Shown here in pieces: positions 1-7,731 of a stretch of DNA of 46,136 nt. The notes below the pieces were generated by a model. That model ran no database searches and was not told the DNA's origin. It saw nothing but the letters and a program-made list of their open reading frames with translations. The DNA lies in assembly GCA_028690585.1 (NCBI GenBank), contig JAQVAZ010000005.1, positions 1 to 46,136 of the forward strand, in the 5' to 3' direction. Position numbers and translations under genes: made by a program. This DNA comes from Candidatus Altimarinota bacterium. GTDB taxonomy: Bacteria; Patescibacteriota; Gracilibacteria; JAHISY01. Numbering within the stretch: position 1 is the stretch's first letter; each line of letters starts with the position of its first letter.

Positions 1-333
1 ACCGTATGAAGTGCCAAGCCCGATGCGACAACTATAAGCATCGTTGATAAAAACTCTCTCAAAGATCGGGCTGATGTAATTGAAAATGAGATGATGAATA
101 ATCCTATCGCGAAAATCACCTGCAAAAATTTCGCGCTTCACTGGTTTGAAAGAGATGAAGCAAATACTGCGGGAAATCTGATATTTACGTTGGAGAATAT
201 CTTCATACAACCGAAAAAGCCGCGATTCAAAATTCAATTCAAACCGAAGCGCGTTGATGGTTTTGCGTTTATTTTTGCGCGCGCAATAATATGCGCGAAA
301 AAGATCAGTCAGCAGCTGATTAGCATCTAGCAT
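1..333 (-). CDS. DGR reverse transcriptase, N-terminal part (runs off the window)
   Basis: Seen: an open frame on the minus strand from ATG at 333 to the window edge, 111 residues with no stop. It reads MLDANQLLTDLFRAYY, then a basic stretch (ARKNKRKTINALRFE), then KPVKREIFAGDFRDRIIHHL and NYISPIFERVFINDAYSCR. The block KREIFAGDFRDRIIHH followed by PIFE..FI.D.YSCR.G.GT is the conserved early reverse transcriptase region of group II intron-like and DGR enzymes. Known: DGR reverse transcriptases copy the template RNA into adenine-mutagenised cDNA together with Avd. The catalytic YxDD box and the DGR-typical SQ motif would lie beyond the edge and cannot be checked. Context (TR and avd upstream on the same strand) makes the DGR assignment firm. 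The start is preceded by an in-frame TAG at 346-348. No strong ribosome binding site is seen; a GGAG lies about 17 nt upstream. Confidence 0.93.
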   Translation of the reverse strand, partial: MLDANQLLTDLFRAYYCARKNKRKTINALRFELNFESRLFRLYEDILQRKYQISRSICFISFKPVKREIFAGDFRDRIIHHLIFNYISPIFERVFINDAYSCRIGLGTSYG

Positions 334-417
334 ACAAGCAGGCTACATCATCTCCATGAAAGCAATGTGAATCTACTTCGGTAAACAACTACTCGCGGGA
401 AAGTATAATCAGTCCTA

Positions 418-602
418 ATGAGGCAGCGAATAGAAAAGCCGTTGGCCTTGGCGTTTGGGTTGCGGTTTACCGTAGTGTTGCTGGAATTCAGGTTGCGATT
501 CCAAGCTGTAGATGCATCAGCCTGAGTAGAAGACCAATAGTTCGTGTTTGTGCCACGATTGTTGTAAGTGCTATCAGTATTTCGGTTGCCAGTGAGAATG
601 CT
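418..602 (-). other. DGR template repeat (TR)
   Basis: This non-coding 185-bp copy of the 3' end of the FISUMP gene aligns without gaps to 1193-1377 (offset 775). I counted 16 mismatches, at 443, 455, 461, 466, 467, 478, 487, 488, 499, 548, 549, 563, 574, 582, 587 and 602. Every one is a T on the + strand, that is an A on the coding strand. The copy holds 56 such T positions of 185, so restriction of all changes to them by chance is very unlikely. Read in the VR frame, TR is rich in AAC/AAT codons, as DGR templates are. It has no start codon context of its own, and identity to VR ends abruptly on both sides. It lies between avd and the reverse transcriptase, as in the Bordetella phage DGR. 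Confidence 0.95.
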
Positions 603-764
603 GCAACAATAATCATTGAGCTATTTGCAAAGTGCTAAAGCACACAATGCAAACGAGAGAAAATTCTCTCAATACCTCATGAAAAATCATGAGAAGATTA
701 TGGGACTAATTGTGGCTCACTCGCTTCTACCTTAGCAAATCGCGATTCTGGCCAATGCGTAATG
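603..764 (-). other. Structured spacer between avd and TR
   Basis: The 162-nt non-coding stretch between the avd stop and the TR contains three small hairpin-capable palindromes. These are 624-653 (TTTGCA..GTGC TAAA GCAC..TGCAAA), 655-670 (GAGAGA/TCTCTC with a 4-nt loop) and 676-693 (CTCATGA/TCATGAG with a 4-nt loop). None has the long T-run of a rho-independent terminator, so read-through from avd into TR and the reverse transcriptase is likely. They may be part of the folded template RNA. Confidence 0.5.
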
Positions 765-1118
765 TCAAGTATGCATATACGATTTTTTTTGCCACGCGAG
801 TAGTTGTTTGCTGACAGATTCAATTTTTAGATTGAGAAACGCAAACTTTTCTAAACTGATTTGTCTCAAATCACGCAATAGCCTGAGAAAAAGCCGAATC
901 ACTTCGATATTTTCACGGGCAGTTTGAAGCAATACCCGACGATTACTTACATTGCTATTGGCTTTGTAGATATTGGTAATCATCTCGACAACTTCCTTTT
1001 TGATACTTTCACCAAGCGTGTATTTGTATTCACGCGAAAAATCTTTGGTAAAGCGGAATAATTCGAGAAGTAGTTGGTAGCTTTCGTAATAAACGGGAAG
1101 ATTATCGTAGGTTGCCAT
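765..1118 (-). CDS. avd: DGR accessory variability determinant (Avd), four-helix bundle protein
   Basis: 117 residues starting MATYDNLPVYYESYQLLLEL and built of amphipathic helices. Helical segments run at about 5-35, 36-65, 68-90 and 92-112. The length and the opening D-N-L-P-V-Y-x-x-S-Y pattern are typical of the S23/Avd four-helix bundle family. Known: Avd forms a basic barrel-shaped pentamer that binds the DGR reverse transcriptase and template RNA and is required for mutagenic cDNA synthesis. The protein is rich in Lys and Arg as expected. It sits 67 nt downstream of the target gene and 162 nt upstream of TR, which gives the classical order target-avd-TR-RT. The gene ends in TGA, showing that TGA is a stop here. 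One arm of the inverted repeat around TR lies in its last codons. A related family without DGR function exists, but context decides. Confidence 0.92.
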   Translation of the reverse strand: MATYDNLPVYYESYQLLLELFRFTKDFSREYKYTLGESIKKEVVEMITNIYKANSNVSNRRVLLQTARENIEVIRLFLRLLRDLRQISLEKFAFLNLKIESVSKQLLAWQKKSYMHT

Positions 1119-1185
1119 TTTGTTTTGAGATTAGCAAAAGCCTGTTTTCACGGGGAAAGAGTCGAAGTGTCAAAGAGACGAATTT

Positions 1186-2226
1186 TTAGTCCATGAGGCA
1201 GCGAATAGAAAAGCCGTAGGCCTTGGCGTGTGGGTAGCGGCGTACCGTAGTGGTGCTGGAACCCAGGTTGCGAGTCCAAGCTGTAGATGCATCAGCCTGA
1301 GTAGAAGACCAATAGTTCGTGTAGGTGCCACGATTGTAGTAAGTGCTACCAGTATTCCGGTAGCCAGTGAGAATGCCTTCGAAACCAGAAGTGCCACCGA
1401 CTTTTAGTTTCGTGCCTGCGGGATCACAATCCCAAGCATTGCTACGATTTGCATCACAAGTGCCAGTCGCGAGATAACTATCGAGAGTGTGTTGCTGCGC
1501 ATCAGTCGGGATATGCCAACCTGTCGGGCAGATACCTTGGCTGCCTGCGGTGGTGGAGTAACCCATCGCTTCATCCCAAGTATAGAGTCCACCTTCGGAG
1601 TCGCAAGTTGCGGAGGTATTGTCGTAGCACCATTTCTCGACTGTGGAGTTATTGGTTGGCATGGTAGCAGCGCTGGCTAGCATGCTGCCTTTCTTGATAT
1701 TTTGTTTTAGCCAGCATTGAGTGCCGATTTGCACTGTGTTGTAAGTGTAGCCACCATCGGTGACTGTATCAGTGCCACAAGTGAAAGGCGCGATACTCGC
1801 GATGAGTTTCCAAGTTGTGCCATTGCAACCTTCGTAAATTTTGGTTGTAGTGTTGTAGCGAATCAAACCGTCTTGGCTGCTACCGCAAGTTGTCGAGTAG
1901 GCTGGTTTTACACTACTGATGTTTGTGAGCTGACTTCCATCTACTGCAGGCAGTTTTGCATTGGCATCTAGCTGGATTACATTGGTAGCAGCAGTGCCGA
2001 CATTCTTGGTAGCAGCAGTGCCGAAAGTTCCAAGATAAGTAACTAAATCATTCCAGTCTGAGGCTAGAATCATATCTCCAGTAGCTTTGGTGGTATTCCA
2101 CGCAGCGAAAACGCTGGTGATAGCTACAGTCAAGACTATTCCTAGCGCAACCCAAAAAGCTTTCCTCGGGATATCGAGAAGAAAGTGAAGGAAGCGTTTG
2201 AGAAGAAGTAAAAGTTTTTGCTGCAT
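1186..2226 (-). CDS. DGR target: membrane-anchored FISUMP-domain variable surface protein
   Basis: 346 residues. A basic N-terminus is followed by one hydrophobic segment at about 23-43 (KAFWVALGIVLTVAITSVFA), probably an uncleaved anchor or a signal peptide, and the remainder is outside the cell. Residues about 85-145 resemble tail-fibre-like linker pieces (LDANAKLPAVDGSQLTNI, then DGLIRYNTTTKIYEGCNGTTW). Residues about 150-345 form a FISUMP (Fibrobacter succinogenes major paralogous) domain: GGYTYNTVQIGTQCWLKQN, then GLYTWDEAM, ICPTGWHIPTD, YWSSTQ and the closing GFSIRCL. Residues 284-345 are the variable repeat. Its changed codons encode Y, G, T, R and H where the template has mainly Asn. 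Inferred role: a diversified binding or adhesion protein on the cell surface. Ligand unknown. The short gap to avd suggests co-transcription. Confidence 0.93.
   Translation of the reverse strand: MQQKLLLLLKRFLHFLLDIPRKAFWVALGIVLTVAITSVFAAWNTTKATGDMILASDWNDLVTYLGTFGTAATKNVGTAATNVIQLDANAKLPAVDGSQLTNISSVKPAYSTTCGSSQDGLIRYNTTTKIYEGCNGTTWKLIASIAPFTCGTDTVTDGGYTYNTVQIGTQCWLKQNIKKGSMLASAATMPTNNSTVEKWCYDNTSATCDSEGGLYTWDEAMGYSTTAGSQGICPTGWHIPTDAQQHTLDSYLATGTCDANRSNAWDCDPAGTKLKVGGTSGFEGILTGYRNTGSTYYNRGTYTNYWSSTQADASTAWTRNLGSSTTTVRRYPHAKAYGFSIRCLMD
1193..1377 (-). other. DGR variable repeat (VR)
   Basis: This is the last 185 bp of the FISUMP gene apart from its final codon and stop. It matches TR except at 16 template-adenine positions. 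Relative to TR, ten Asn codons have become Tyr (5), Thr (2), Gly, Arg and His. There is also one Asp to Gly, one Ser to Gly (edge of the repeat) and two silent changes. The 25 bp at the 3' end (1193-1217) are identical to TR, consistent with a site where mutagenic homing initiates. That assignment is inference by analogy. Confidence 0.94.
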
Positions 2227-2236
2227 ACGGAAAGAA

Positions 2237-2434
<198 letters not shown>

Positions 2435-2440
2435 GCAGCT

Positions 2441-2469
2441 AGTTTAGCAAAGGAAGTTAGCTTTGGTAA
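2441..2469 (-). promoter_or_regulatory. Candidate promoter of the DGR target gene
   Basis: On the minus strand TTACCA and TAAACT are separated by 17 nt, with TGC directly before the -10 (extended -10 TGCTAAACT). Transcription would begin near 2434, leaving a leader of about 200 nt that contains the microsatellite. Confidence 0.45.
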
Positions 2470-2700
2470 AACTTTTTTGTTTGAGTGAAGCGAAAATCCC
2501 CTCTTTGGAAAAGAGGGGTTGGGGAGATTTTATAAACAGTTTTAGCAAGAAAGATTTTTTATAAGCAAAGTTGGAATAGCTTAAAAAATTCCTGCAACAA
2601 ATCCCCCTAATTCCGCCTTGCGGAATTCTCCCCCTTTATCAAAGGGGGAATAATAATTCCTTTTTATAATTTCATTCTCTTGAGTTGGAAGATTAAAAAA
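2470..2700. repeat. Intergenic palindromic repeats between the DGR and the rpsG terminator
   Basis: There is no gene in this stretch. It holds three hairpins: CCCCTCTT/AAGAGGGG (2498-2518) followed by GGGGAGATTT, AATTCCG/CGGAATT (2609-2627), and CCCCCTTT/AAAGGGGG (2630-2648). The first resembles the CCCTCTTT..GGGGAGATTT block at 12988-13045, so this is a dispersed element of the genome. Confidence 0.7.
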
Positions 2701-2734
2701 AATTACAAAGAAAAGACGCCCCATCGGGGCGTCT
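2700..2734 (-). terminator. Rho-independent terminator of the rpoBC-rpsLG operon
   Basis: A GACGCCCC/GGGGCGTC stem (2715-2733) with a 3-nt loop is followed on the minus strand by a T-rich stretch. It sits 45 nt beyond the rpsG stop. A closely similar hairpin with a similar approach sequence follows ribBA at 44650. Confidence 0.8.
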
Positions 2735-2778
2735 CTACAATATTTTTTAAAACCTTATTCTTTGTTCCATTATTCTTC

Positions 2779-3252
2779 TTAGTATTTTGCCAAATGCGCG
2801 AAGGCTTTGTTGGCAGCTGCCATCTTGTGCACATCTTCTTTTTTCTTGACTGCAGCACCTTCACCTTTGAATGAATCAAGAATGATATCAGCGAGACGCA
2901 ACGCCATCTTCTTACCCTTAGCTTTGCGAGCTGCTTCGAGAATCCAGCGCATAGAGAGAATGCGTTGGCGGTTTGGAGAAACTTCGGTTGGCACTTGATA
3001 GACACCACCACCCACGCGTTTTGGTTTTACTTCGATACTTGGCGCAGCATTTTCGAGTGCAGTTTTGAAAGTAATCATTGGATCTTTTTCTCCGCGTTTG
3101 ACTAATTCTGCCAACATCTCAGCAAAAATATTGCGGGCTACAGATTTCTTACCACCCAGCATGATGGAGTTGATGAATTTTTCTTGGAGCGGATCAGCGC
3201 CTGAAAGCAGCTGAGCTTTGAAAGGAATACCGTTGTGATAAGTGCGTTTCAT
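2779..3252 (-). CDS. rpsG: 30S ribosomal protein S7
   Basis: 157 residues, normal length. Recognisable family blocks include DPLQEKFINSIMLGGKKSVAR near the N-terminus, ENAAPSIEVKPKRVGGGVYQVPTEV in the middle, and RWILEAARKAKGKKMALRLADI. S7 binds the 3' major domain of 16S rRNA, nucleates assembly of the small-subunit head, and contacts E-site tRNA. It is the last gene of the rpoB-rpoC-rpsL-rpsG operon, 74 nt after rpsL. fusA and tuf, which often follow, are absent. A terminator follows directly. The start ATG matches the usual N-terminus. Confidence 0.97.
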   Translation of the reverse strand: MKRTYHNGIPFKAQLLSGADPLQEKFINSIMLGGKKSVARNIFAEMLAELVKRGEKDPMITFKTALENAAPSIEVKPKRVGGGVYQVPTEVSPNRQRILSMRWILEAARKAKGKKMALRLADIILDSFKGEGAAVKKKEDVHKMAAANKAFAHLAKY

Positions 3253-3326
3253 TGAGTAAAAATTAGGTGGTTAAAATTCAGAAACTCCAGCCGAAACTCT
3301 GCCGAAAATTCTTACTGTTTGGTTTT

Positions 3327-3752
3327 TTACTTCTTAGTTTTTGGTTTTTTGGCACCGTATTTGCTACGAGATTGTTTGCGATTGGCAACACCCTGAGTAT
3401 CTAATACTCCACGGAGAATGTGGTATCTGACACCCGGAAGATCCTTCACTCTGCCACCACGAATCATCACAACACTATGCTCTTGGAGGTTGTGGCCTTC
3501 GCCAGGGATATAAGCAATTACTTCTTCTCCATTGGTAAGTCTCACACGCGCAACTTTTCGCACCGCGGAGTTAGGTTTCTTTGGAGTGGTGGTATAAACC
3601 CTCACGCAGACTCCGCGCTTCTGTGGGCAACCTGCTGGCAAATCACGCTTGGTGGTTTTGATAGAGTTGCTGATAGATTGCAAAGCCGGAGATTTGGATT
3701 TCCGAGCCGGAGTGCGGCGAGGTTTGCGGATGAGTTGGTTGATTGTTGGCAC
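3327..3752 (-). CDS. rpsL: 30S ribosomal protein S12
   Basis: 141 residues, slightly longer than usual through an extended N-terminal region and a Lys-rich tail. It contains the invariant [22 protein letters not shown] and [21 protein letters not shown] loops that line the decoding centre. Both lysines linked to streptomycin resistance when mutated (in TTPKKPNS and GGRVKDLPG) are present, so the sequence is wild-type at these sites. It lies between rpoC (72 nt upstream) and rpsG on the same strand. Confidence 0.98.
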   Translation of the reverse strand: MPTINQLIRKPRRTPARKSKSPALQSISNSIKTTKRDLPAGCPQKRGVCVRVYTTTPKKPNSAVRKVARVRLTNGEEVIAYIPGEGHNLQEHSVVMIRGGRVKDLPGVRYHILRGVLDTQGVANRKQSRSKYGAKKPKTKK

Positions 3753-3824
3753 GATAGGTTTTTAAATTAAGAGTTGAATTTCAGGTTGCGAGAGTTTAGC
3801 AACCTTACTGTAATTTTCCAAGTG

Positions 3825-6800
3825 TTAAAGCGTTAGCGCTTCTGGATGCATCTTCTGGTAAGTTTTGCCTGCTGGAATCAACTTACCGATAATCACATTT
3901 TCCTTCAAGCCACGGAGATTATCGACCTTCTTGGTGGTGGAAGCTTCTACCAATACGCGAATTGTTTCTTGGAAGGAAGCAGCCGAGAGCCAGCTATCAG
4001 TGTGGAGAGAAACACGCGTAAGACCGAGAAGCATTTGCTCAGCGGAGGCTTCTACTTTGGAGGTTTCACGCAATGCTTTATTGAGGCGGCGGAGTCTCAC
4101 GATATCTACTACTTCACCTGGGAGTAAATCTGTATCTCCTGGGTCTAATACACGCGCTTTGCTAAACATCTGTCTTACGATTACTTCTACATGCTTATCG
4201 TTAATTGATTGGCCTTGGGCGGTATAAATCGATTGCACTTCTTTTACGATATAGCGTTGGACATTTGTCACATCAGTCAGCTCCATGAGATGACGAAGAT
4301 TGAGATGGCCGTAAGTGAGTTGATCGCCAGAAGAAACTAAATCACCTGTCTTTACACGCAGAGCTGCGCGCGCTGGGATTTCGTATTCTTTCTCATTTCC
4401 TTTGGAATGCGCGATAATAATCTCTTTGCTAGTAATTCTATCCACGATTCCTTCGTTTGGAGATTTGATCGTGAGGCGACTATCAAGCGCGCGGGCAATA
4501 ATCTGTTTGGCTTTTACATGTTGACCTTCTTTCACTGCTGGCTCATAACCAGTAAGGTAATGCCTATCTTTACTTTCTCCATTCGCAATCACAGTAACGA
4601 TAGTCTTATTGTCACGCTTGTGGACTTTAGCTTTGCCAGAAATCTCAGAAACAACTGATTGCGCTTTTGGAGTGCGCGCTTCAAATAATTCTTCAACTCT
4701 AGTCAAACCTTGAGTGATATCACTTTCGCCGGCTACACCTCCCATGTGGAAAGTTCTCATAGTCAACTGGGTGCCTGGCTCTCCGATGGATTGCGCAGCG
4801 ATGATGCCGACTGCCGTGCCAACCTCCACTGTGATATCTCTGCCCAAATCTCTACCATAGCAACGTTGGCAAACTCCGTTTTCGGTTTGGCAAGTGAGGA
4901 TGGAGCGAATCGCAATGTTATCGATTTTCAATTCATTAATCTTCGCGACAAGAGGCCTGTCGATTTCTGTGCCAGTATCTGCAAGTAATTCTCCCGTCTT
5001 TGGATCAGCGAGAGGCGCAGCCAAAGTTCTACCGAAAACCACGCGTTGGAACTCTTCTCCAATCTTCTCTACTTCTGCGCGATTTACGATTACGGAATCT
5101 TTACTGCCACAGTCAGCTTCTCTCACGATGATATCTTGCACCGCATCTACCAACCTACGAGTGAGGTAACCCGCTTCCGCAGTCTTCAGCGCAGTATCGG
5201 ATTTACCCTTTCTTCCTCCATGAGTAGCAATGAAGTATTCGAGAATGGTGAAGCCTTCTTTGAGTGAGGATTTCACTGGCAACTCGATAGTTTTACCAGC
5301 TGGATTTGCCACCAAACCTTTCATACCAGCTAGCTGAGTCACCTGCCCCCAGTTACCACGCGCGCCAGAGTCAATCATCACGTAGATATCATTATCGACT
5401 GGAGTAGCCGCTTGGATTGTTTTGGAAATCTTTTGCTTTGCCTCACTCCAAACCTTGATAGTGTGATGGTATCTCTCATCATCAGTGATGAGACCTTTCC
5501 AGAATTGGTTGTTGATTTCTTTGATGACTTCATCTCCATCAGCAACGATTTTGAATTTTTCATTTGGCACAACCACATCTGACATAGAAATCGTCAGACC
5601 AGATTTGGTAGCGAATTTGAAACCGATGCGTTTCAAATCATCACACATTCTGACTGCGCGATCTTGCCCACATTTTTCAGCAGCTTCGGAAACAGCATGT
5701 TTCAAAGCATTTTTACCCATGATTTTATTTTGATAACCAATCGCGCTAGGCAAGAATGAGTTGAGAATCAATCTGCCAATCGTAGTGTGTTGGATACCAT
5801 GCTTTGGAGTTTTTGCTGCAATCTTCGCATGGAGAGTAACGAAACCACTGCGATAAGCATTCACTGCCTCAGAGATATCTGCGAAAGCCATACCTTCACC
5901 TTTCTCCCCTGCTTTTTCTAAAGTAAGGTAGTAGCAACCGAGCACCATATCCTGAGTCGGAGCAATCGTTGGATCTCCAGTCGCTGGCTTCAACATATTT
6001 TGCGTAGCAGCAATCAATTCACGCGCTTCCTTCTGACCTGCTGTGGAAAGTGGTAAATGCACCGCCATCTGATCTCCATCGAAATCCGCGTTGAAAGCTG
6101 GACAAACGAGTGGATGCACTTGAATCGCTTTACCTTCAATCAATACTGGCTGGAAAGCTTGGATACCGAGGCGATGGAGAGTAGGCGCGCGGTTTAGCAT
6201 CACATATCTACCAGCGATAACTTCTTCCAAAGCATCCCAAACTTCACGGCGATTTTCTTCGATAAGTTTCTCTGCTGATTTCACATTGTAAGCGAGATCT
6301 TTCTTCACGAGATTACCGATTACGAATGGTTTGAAGAGCTTCAAAGCCATCTCTTTTGGCAAACCACATTCGCTGAGTTTCAATTTTGGGCCAACCACGA
6401 TCACACTTCTACCAGAGTAATCCACGCGTTTCCCGAGTAAGTTTTGGCGGAATCTTCCTTGCTTGCCTTTCAGCATATCGGAAAGTGAGCGAAGCTTGCG
6501 TTTATCTCCTACGGAGAAAACCGCTTTTGCGCTACGCGCAGAATTGTGAAGAAGTGTATCTACTGCCTCCTGCATCATGCGTTTTTCATTGCGGCAGATA
6601 ACCTCAGGCGCGCCGATTTCCATCAATCTCTTCAGACGATTGTTGCGGTTGATAACTCTGCGATACAAATCGTTGAGATCGCTTGCTGCGAATCTACCAC
6701 CATCGAGATGCACCATCGGGCGCAAATCTGGTGGGATCACAGGCAGCGCTGTCAGCACCATCCACTCTGGGCGGATACCAGCTTTTTTGAATGAAGAAGC

Positions 6801-7685
6801 GAGCTTGAGGCGTTTGATAGTTTTCTTGTATTTCTGGCCAGTAGCTTTCTTGAGTTCTGCTTCGCGCTCTTCGATAAATTTATCGAGATCGATTGCAGCG
6901 ATGATATCTTGCACCGCTTCGGCACCGATACCAGCCTGAAACACATGGCCAAATTTCATGGATAAATCACGGTAGCTGATTTCGCTGATTACTTTTCCAA
7001 CTTCCAAGCCTTCCAAATCATCTTTGCTGGAATGATATTGCTCAGCAATCTCTTCTACAGTAGCAATTGCTTCATCTTCGAGCGCAGCGATTTCTTTAGC
7101 CGCAACATCCTTTGGAGTGCCAGCGGCTTTGTGTTTCGCTTTCAATTCGTTTGATTTTTCGCGGTATTCTTCCTTCGCAGAATTCTGTTGCTTCTTGTGC
7201 TCCTCTTCAAGATCCTTGAGCGCTGTTTCTCTCTCTGCTTCGTTTAAGCTTTTTACGATGTAAGCAGCGAAATAAATCACTTGCTCGAGAGTCTTGATTG
7301 GAAGATTGAGAAGCAAACCAATACGGCTTGGAGTGCTGCGAAGAAACCAGATATGAGTGACAGGCACTGCGAGTTTGATGTGGCCAATCCTCTCTCTGCG
7401 CACCACACTACGAGTAACTTCCACTCCGCATTTTTCACAAACCACACCCTTGTATCTCACGCGTTTATATTTTCCGCAGTAGCATTCCCAGTTTTTGCTT
7501 GGGCCGAAAATCTTTTCGCAGAATAATCCATCTCTTTCCGGTTTTTGAGTGCGGTAGTTGATGGTTTCTGGTTTGGTAACTTCACCGTGACTCCAACCGA
7601 GGATTTGCTCGGGAGAAGCGATTGCTAGTGTAATCGCATCAAAATTTTGGAGTCTATCGCGGTCGAGAGTTGCATCGTTTGGCAT
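3825..7685 (-). CDS. rpoC: DNA-directed RNA polymerase subunit beta'
   Basis: 1286 residues. The N-terminal zinc site ([23 protein letters not shown], about 68-90) is followed by a charged coiled-coil-like insertion at about 150-230 (many Glu/Lys/Ala), then the clamp and rudder. The catalytic loop [14 protein letters not shown] carries the three Asp residues that bind the active-site magnesium. The second zinc site is [17 protein letters not shown], with the bridge and trigger helix region [16 protein letters not shown] downstream. The C-terminal end ([16 protein letters not shown]) is normal. It forms the RNA polymerase core with beta, and is transcribed with rpoB, 46 nt upstream. Confidence 0.98.
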   Translation of the reverse strand: MPNDATLDRDRLQNFDAITLAIASPEQILGWSHGEVTKPETINYRTQKPERDGLFCEKIFGPSKNWECYCGKYKRVRYKGVVCEKCGVEVTRSVVRRERIGHIKLAVPVTHIWFLRSTPSRIGLLLNLPIKTLEQVIYFAAYIVKSLNEAERETALKDLEEEHKKQQNSAKEEYREKSNELKAKHKAAGTPKDVAAKEIAALEDEAIATVEEIAEQYHSSKDDLEGLEVGKVISEISYRDLSMKFGHVFQAGIGAEAVQDIIAAIDLDKFIEEREAELKKATGQKYKKTIKRLKLASSFKKAGIRPEWMVLTALPVIPPDLRPMVHLDGGRFAASDLNDLYRRVINRNNRLKRLMEIGAPEVICRNEKRMMQEAVDTLLHNSARSAKAVFSVGDKRKLRSLSDMLKGKQGRFRQNLLGKRVDYSGRSVIVVGPKLKLSECGLPKEMALKLFKPFVIGNLVKKDLAYNVKSAEKLIEENRREVWDALEEVIAGRYVMLNRAPTLHRLGIQAFQPVLIEGKAIQVHPLVCPAFNADFDGDQMAVHLPLSTAGQKEARELIAATQNMLKPATGDPTIAPTQDMVLGCYYLTLEKAGEKGEGMAFADISEAVNAYRSGFVTLHAKIAAKTPKHGIQHTTIGRLILNSFLPSAIGYQNKIMGKNALKHAVSEAAEKCGQDRAVRMCDDLKRIGFKFATKSGLTISMSDVVVPNEKFKIVADGDEVIKEINNQFWKGLITDDERYHHTIKVWSEAKQKISKTIQAATPVDNDIYVMIDSGARGNWGQVTQLAGMKGLVANPAGKTIELPVKSSLKEGFTILEYFIATHGGRKGKSDTALKTAEAGYLTRRLVDAVQDIIVREADCGSKDSVIVNRAEVEKIGEEFQRVVFGRTLAAPLADPKTGELLADTGTEIDRPLVAKINELKIDNIAIRSILTCQTENGVCQRCYGRDLGRDITVEVGTAVGIIAAQSIGEPGTQLTMRTFHMGGVAGESDITQGLTRVEELFEARTPKAQSVVSEISGKAKVHKRDNKTIVTVIANGESKDRHYLTGYEPAVKEGQHVKAKQIIARALDSRLTIKSPNEGIVDRITSKEIIIAHSKGNEKEYEIPARAALRVKTGDLVSSGDQLTYGHLNLRHLMELTDVTNVQRYIVKEVQSIYTAQGQSINDKHVEVIVRQMFSKARVLDPGDTDLLPGEVVDIVRLRRLNKALRETSKVEASAEQMLLGLTRVSLHTDSWLSAASFQETIRVLVEASTTKKVDNLRGLKENVIIGKLIPAGKTYQKMHPEALTL

Positions 7686-7731
7686 TTTGGGAGGAAAAAT
7701 TAGGGAGAAAAATCAGTTTTAAAAGTGGAGA

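Larger units (their letters stand above)
383..809 (-). repeat. 15-bp inverted repeat enclosing the TR (arms 383-397 and 795-809)
   Basis: The arm AAACAACTACTCGCG at 383-397 and its exact reverse complement at 795-809 are 412 bp apart. One arm lies inside the last codons of avd (K-Q-L-L-A). The other lies in the spacer between the TR and the reverse transcriptase start. In the transcript the arms could pair into a 15-bp stem that closes a loop holding the avd tail, the TR and part of the spacer. Known: in the Bordetella DGR the functional RNA spans the end of avd, TR and the following spacer. That this stem has a similar role here is inference. Confidence 0.75.

Noticed and set aside
91-330. 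79-residue plus-strand ORF at the left edge
   Set aside because: It is the antisense shadow of the reverse transcriptase, whose conserved motifs are on the minus strand.
1-360. A group II intron reverse transcriptase instead of a DGR enzyme
   Set aside because: There is no intron RNA domain V-like structure in view, and TR, VR and avd are adjacent.
418-602. A decayed second FISUMP gene fragment
   Set aside because: The changes are confined to template adenines with no random drift, and avd and reverse transcriptase lie next to it. A DGR template explains it better.
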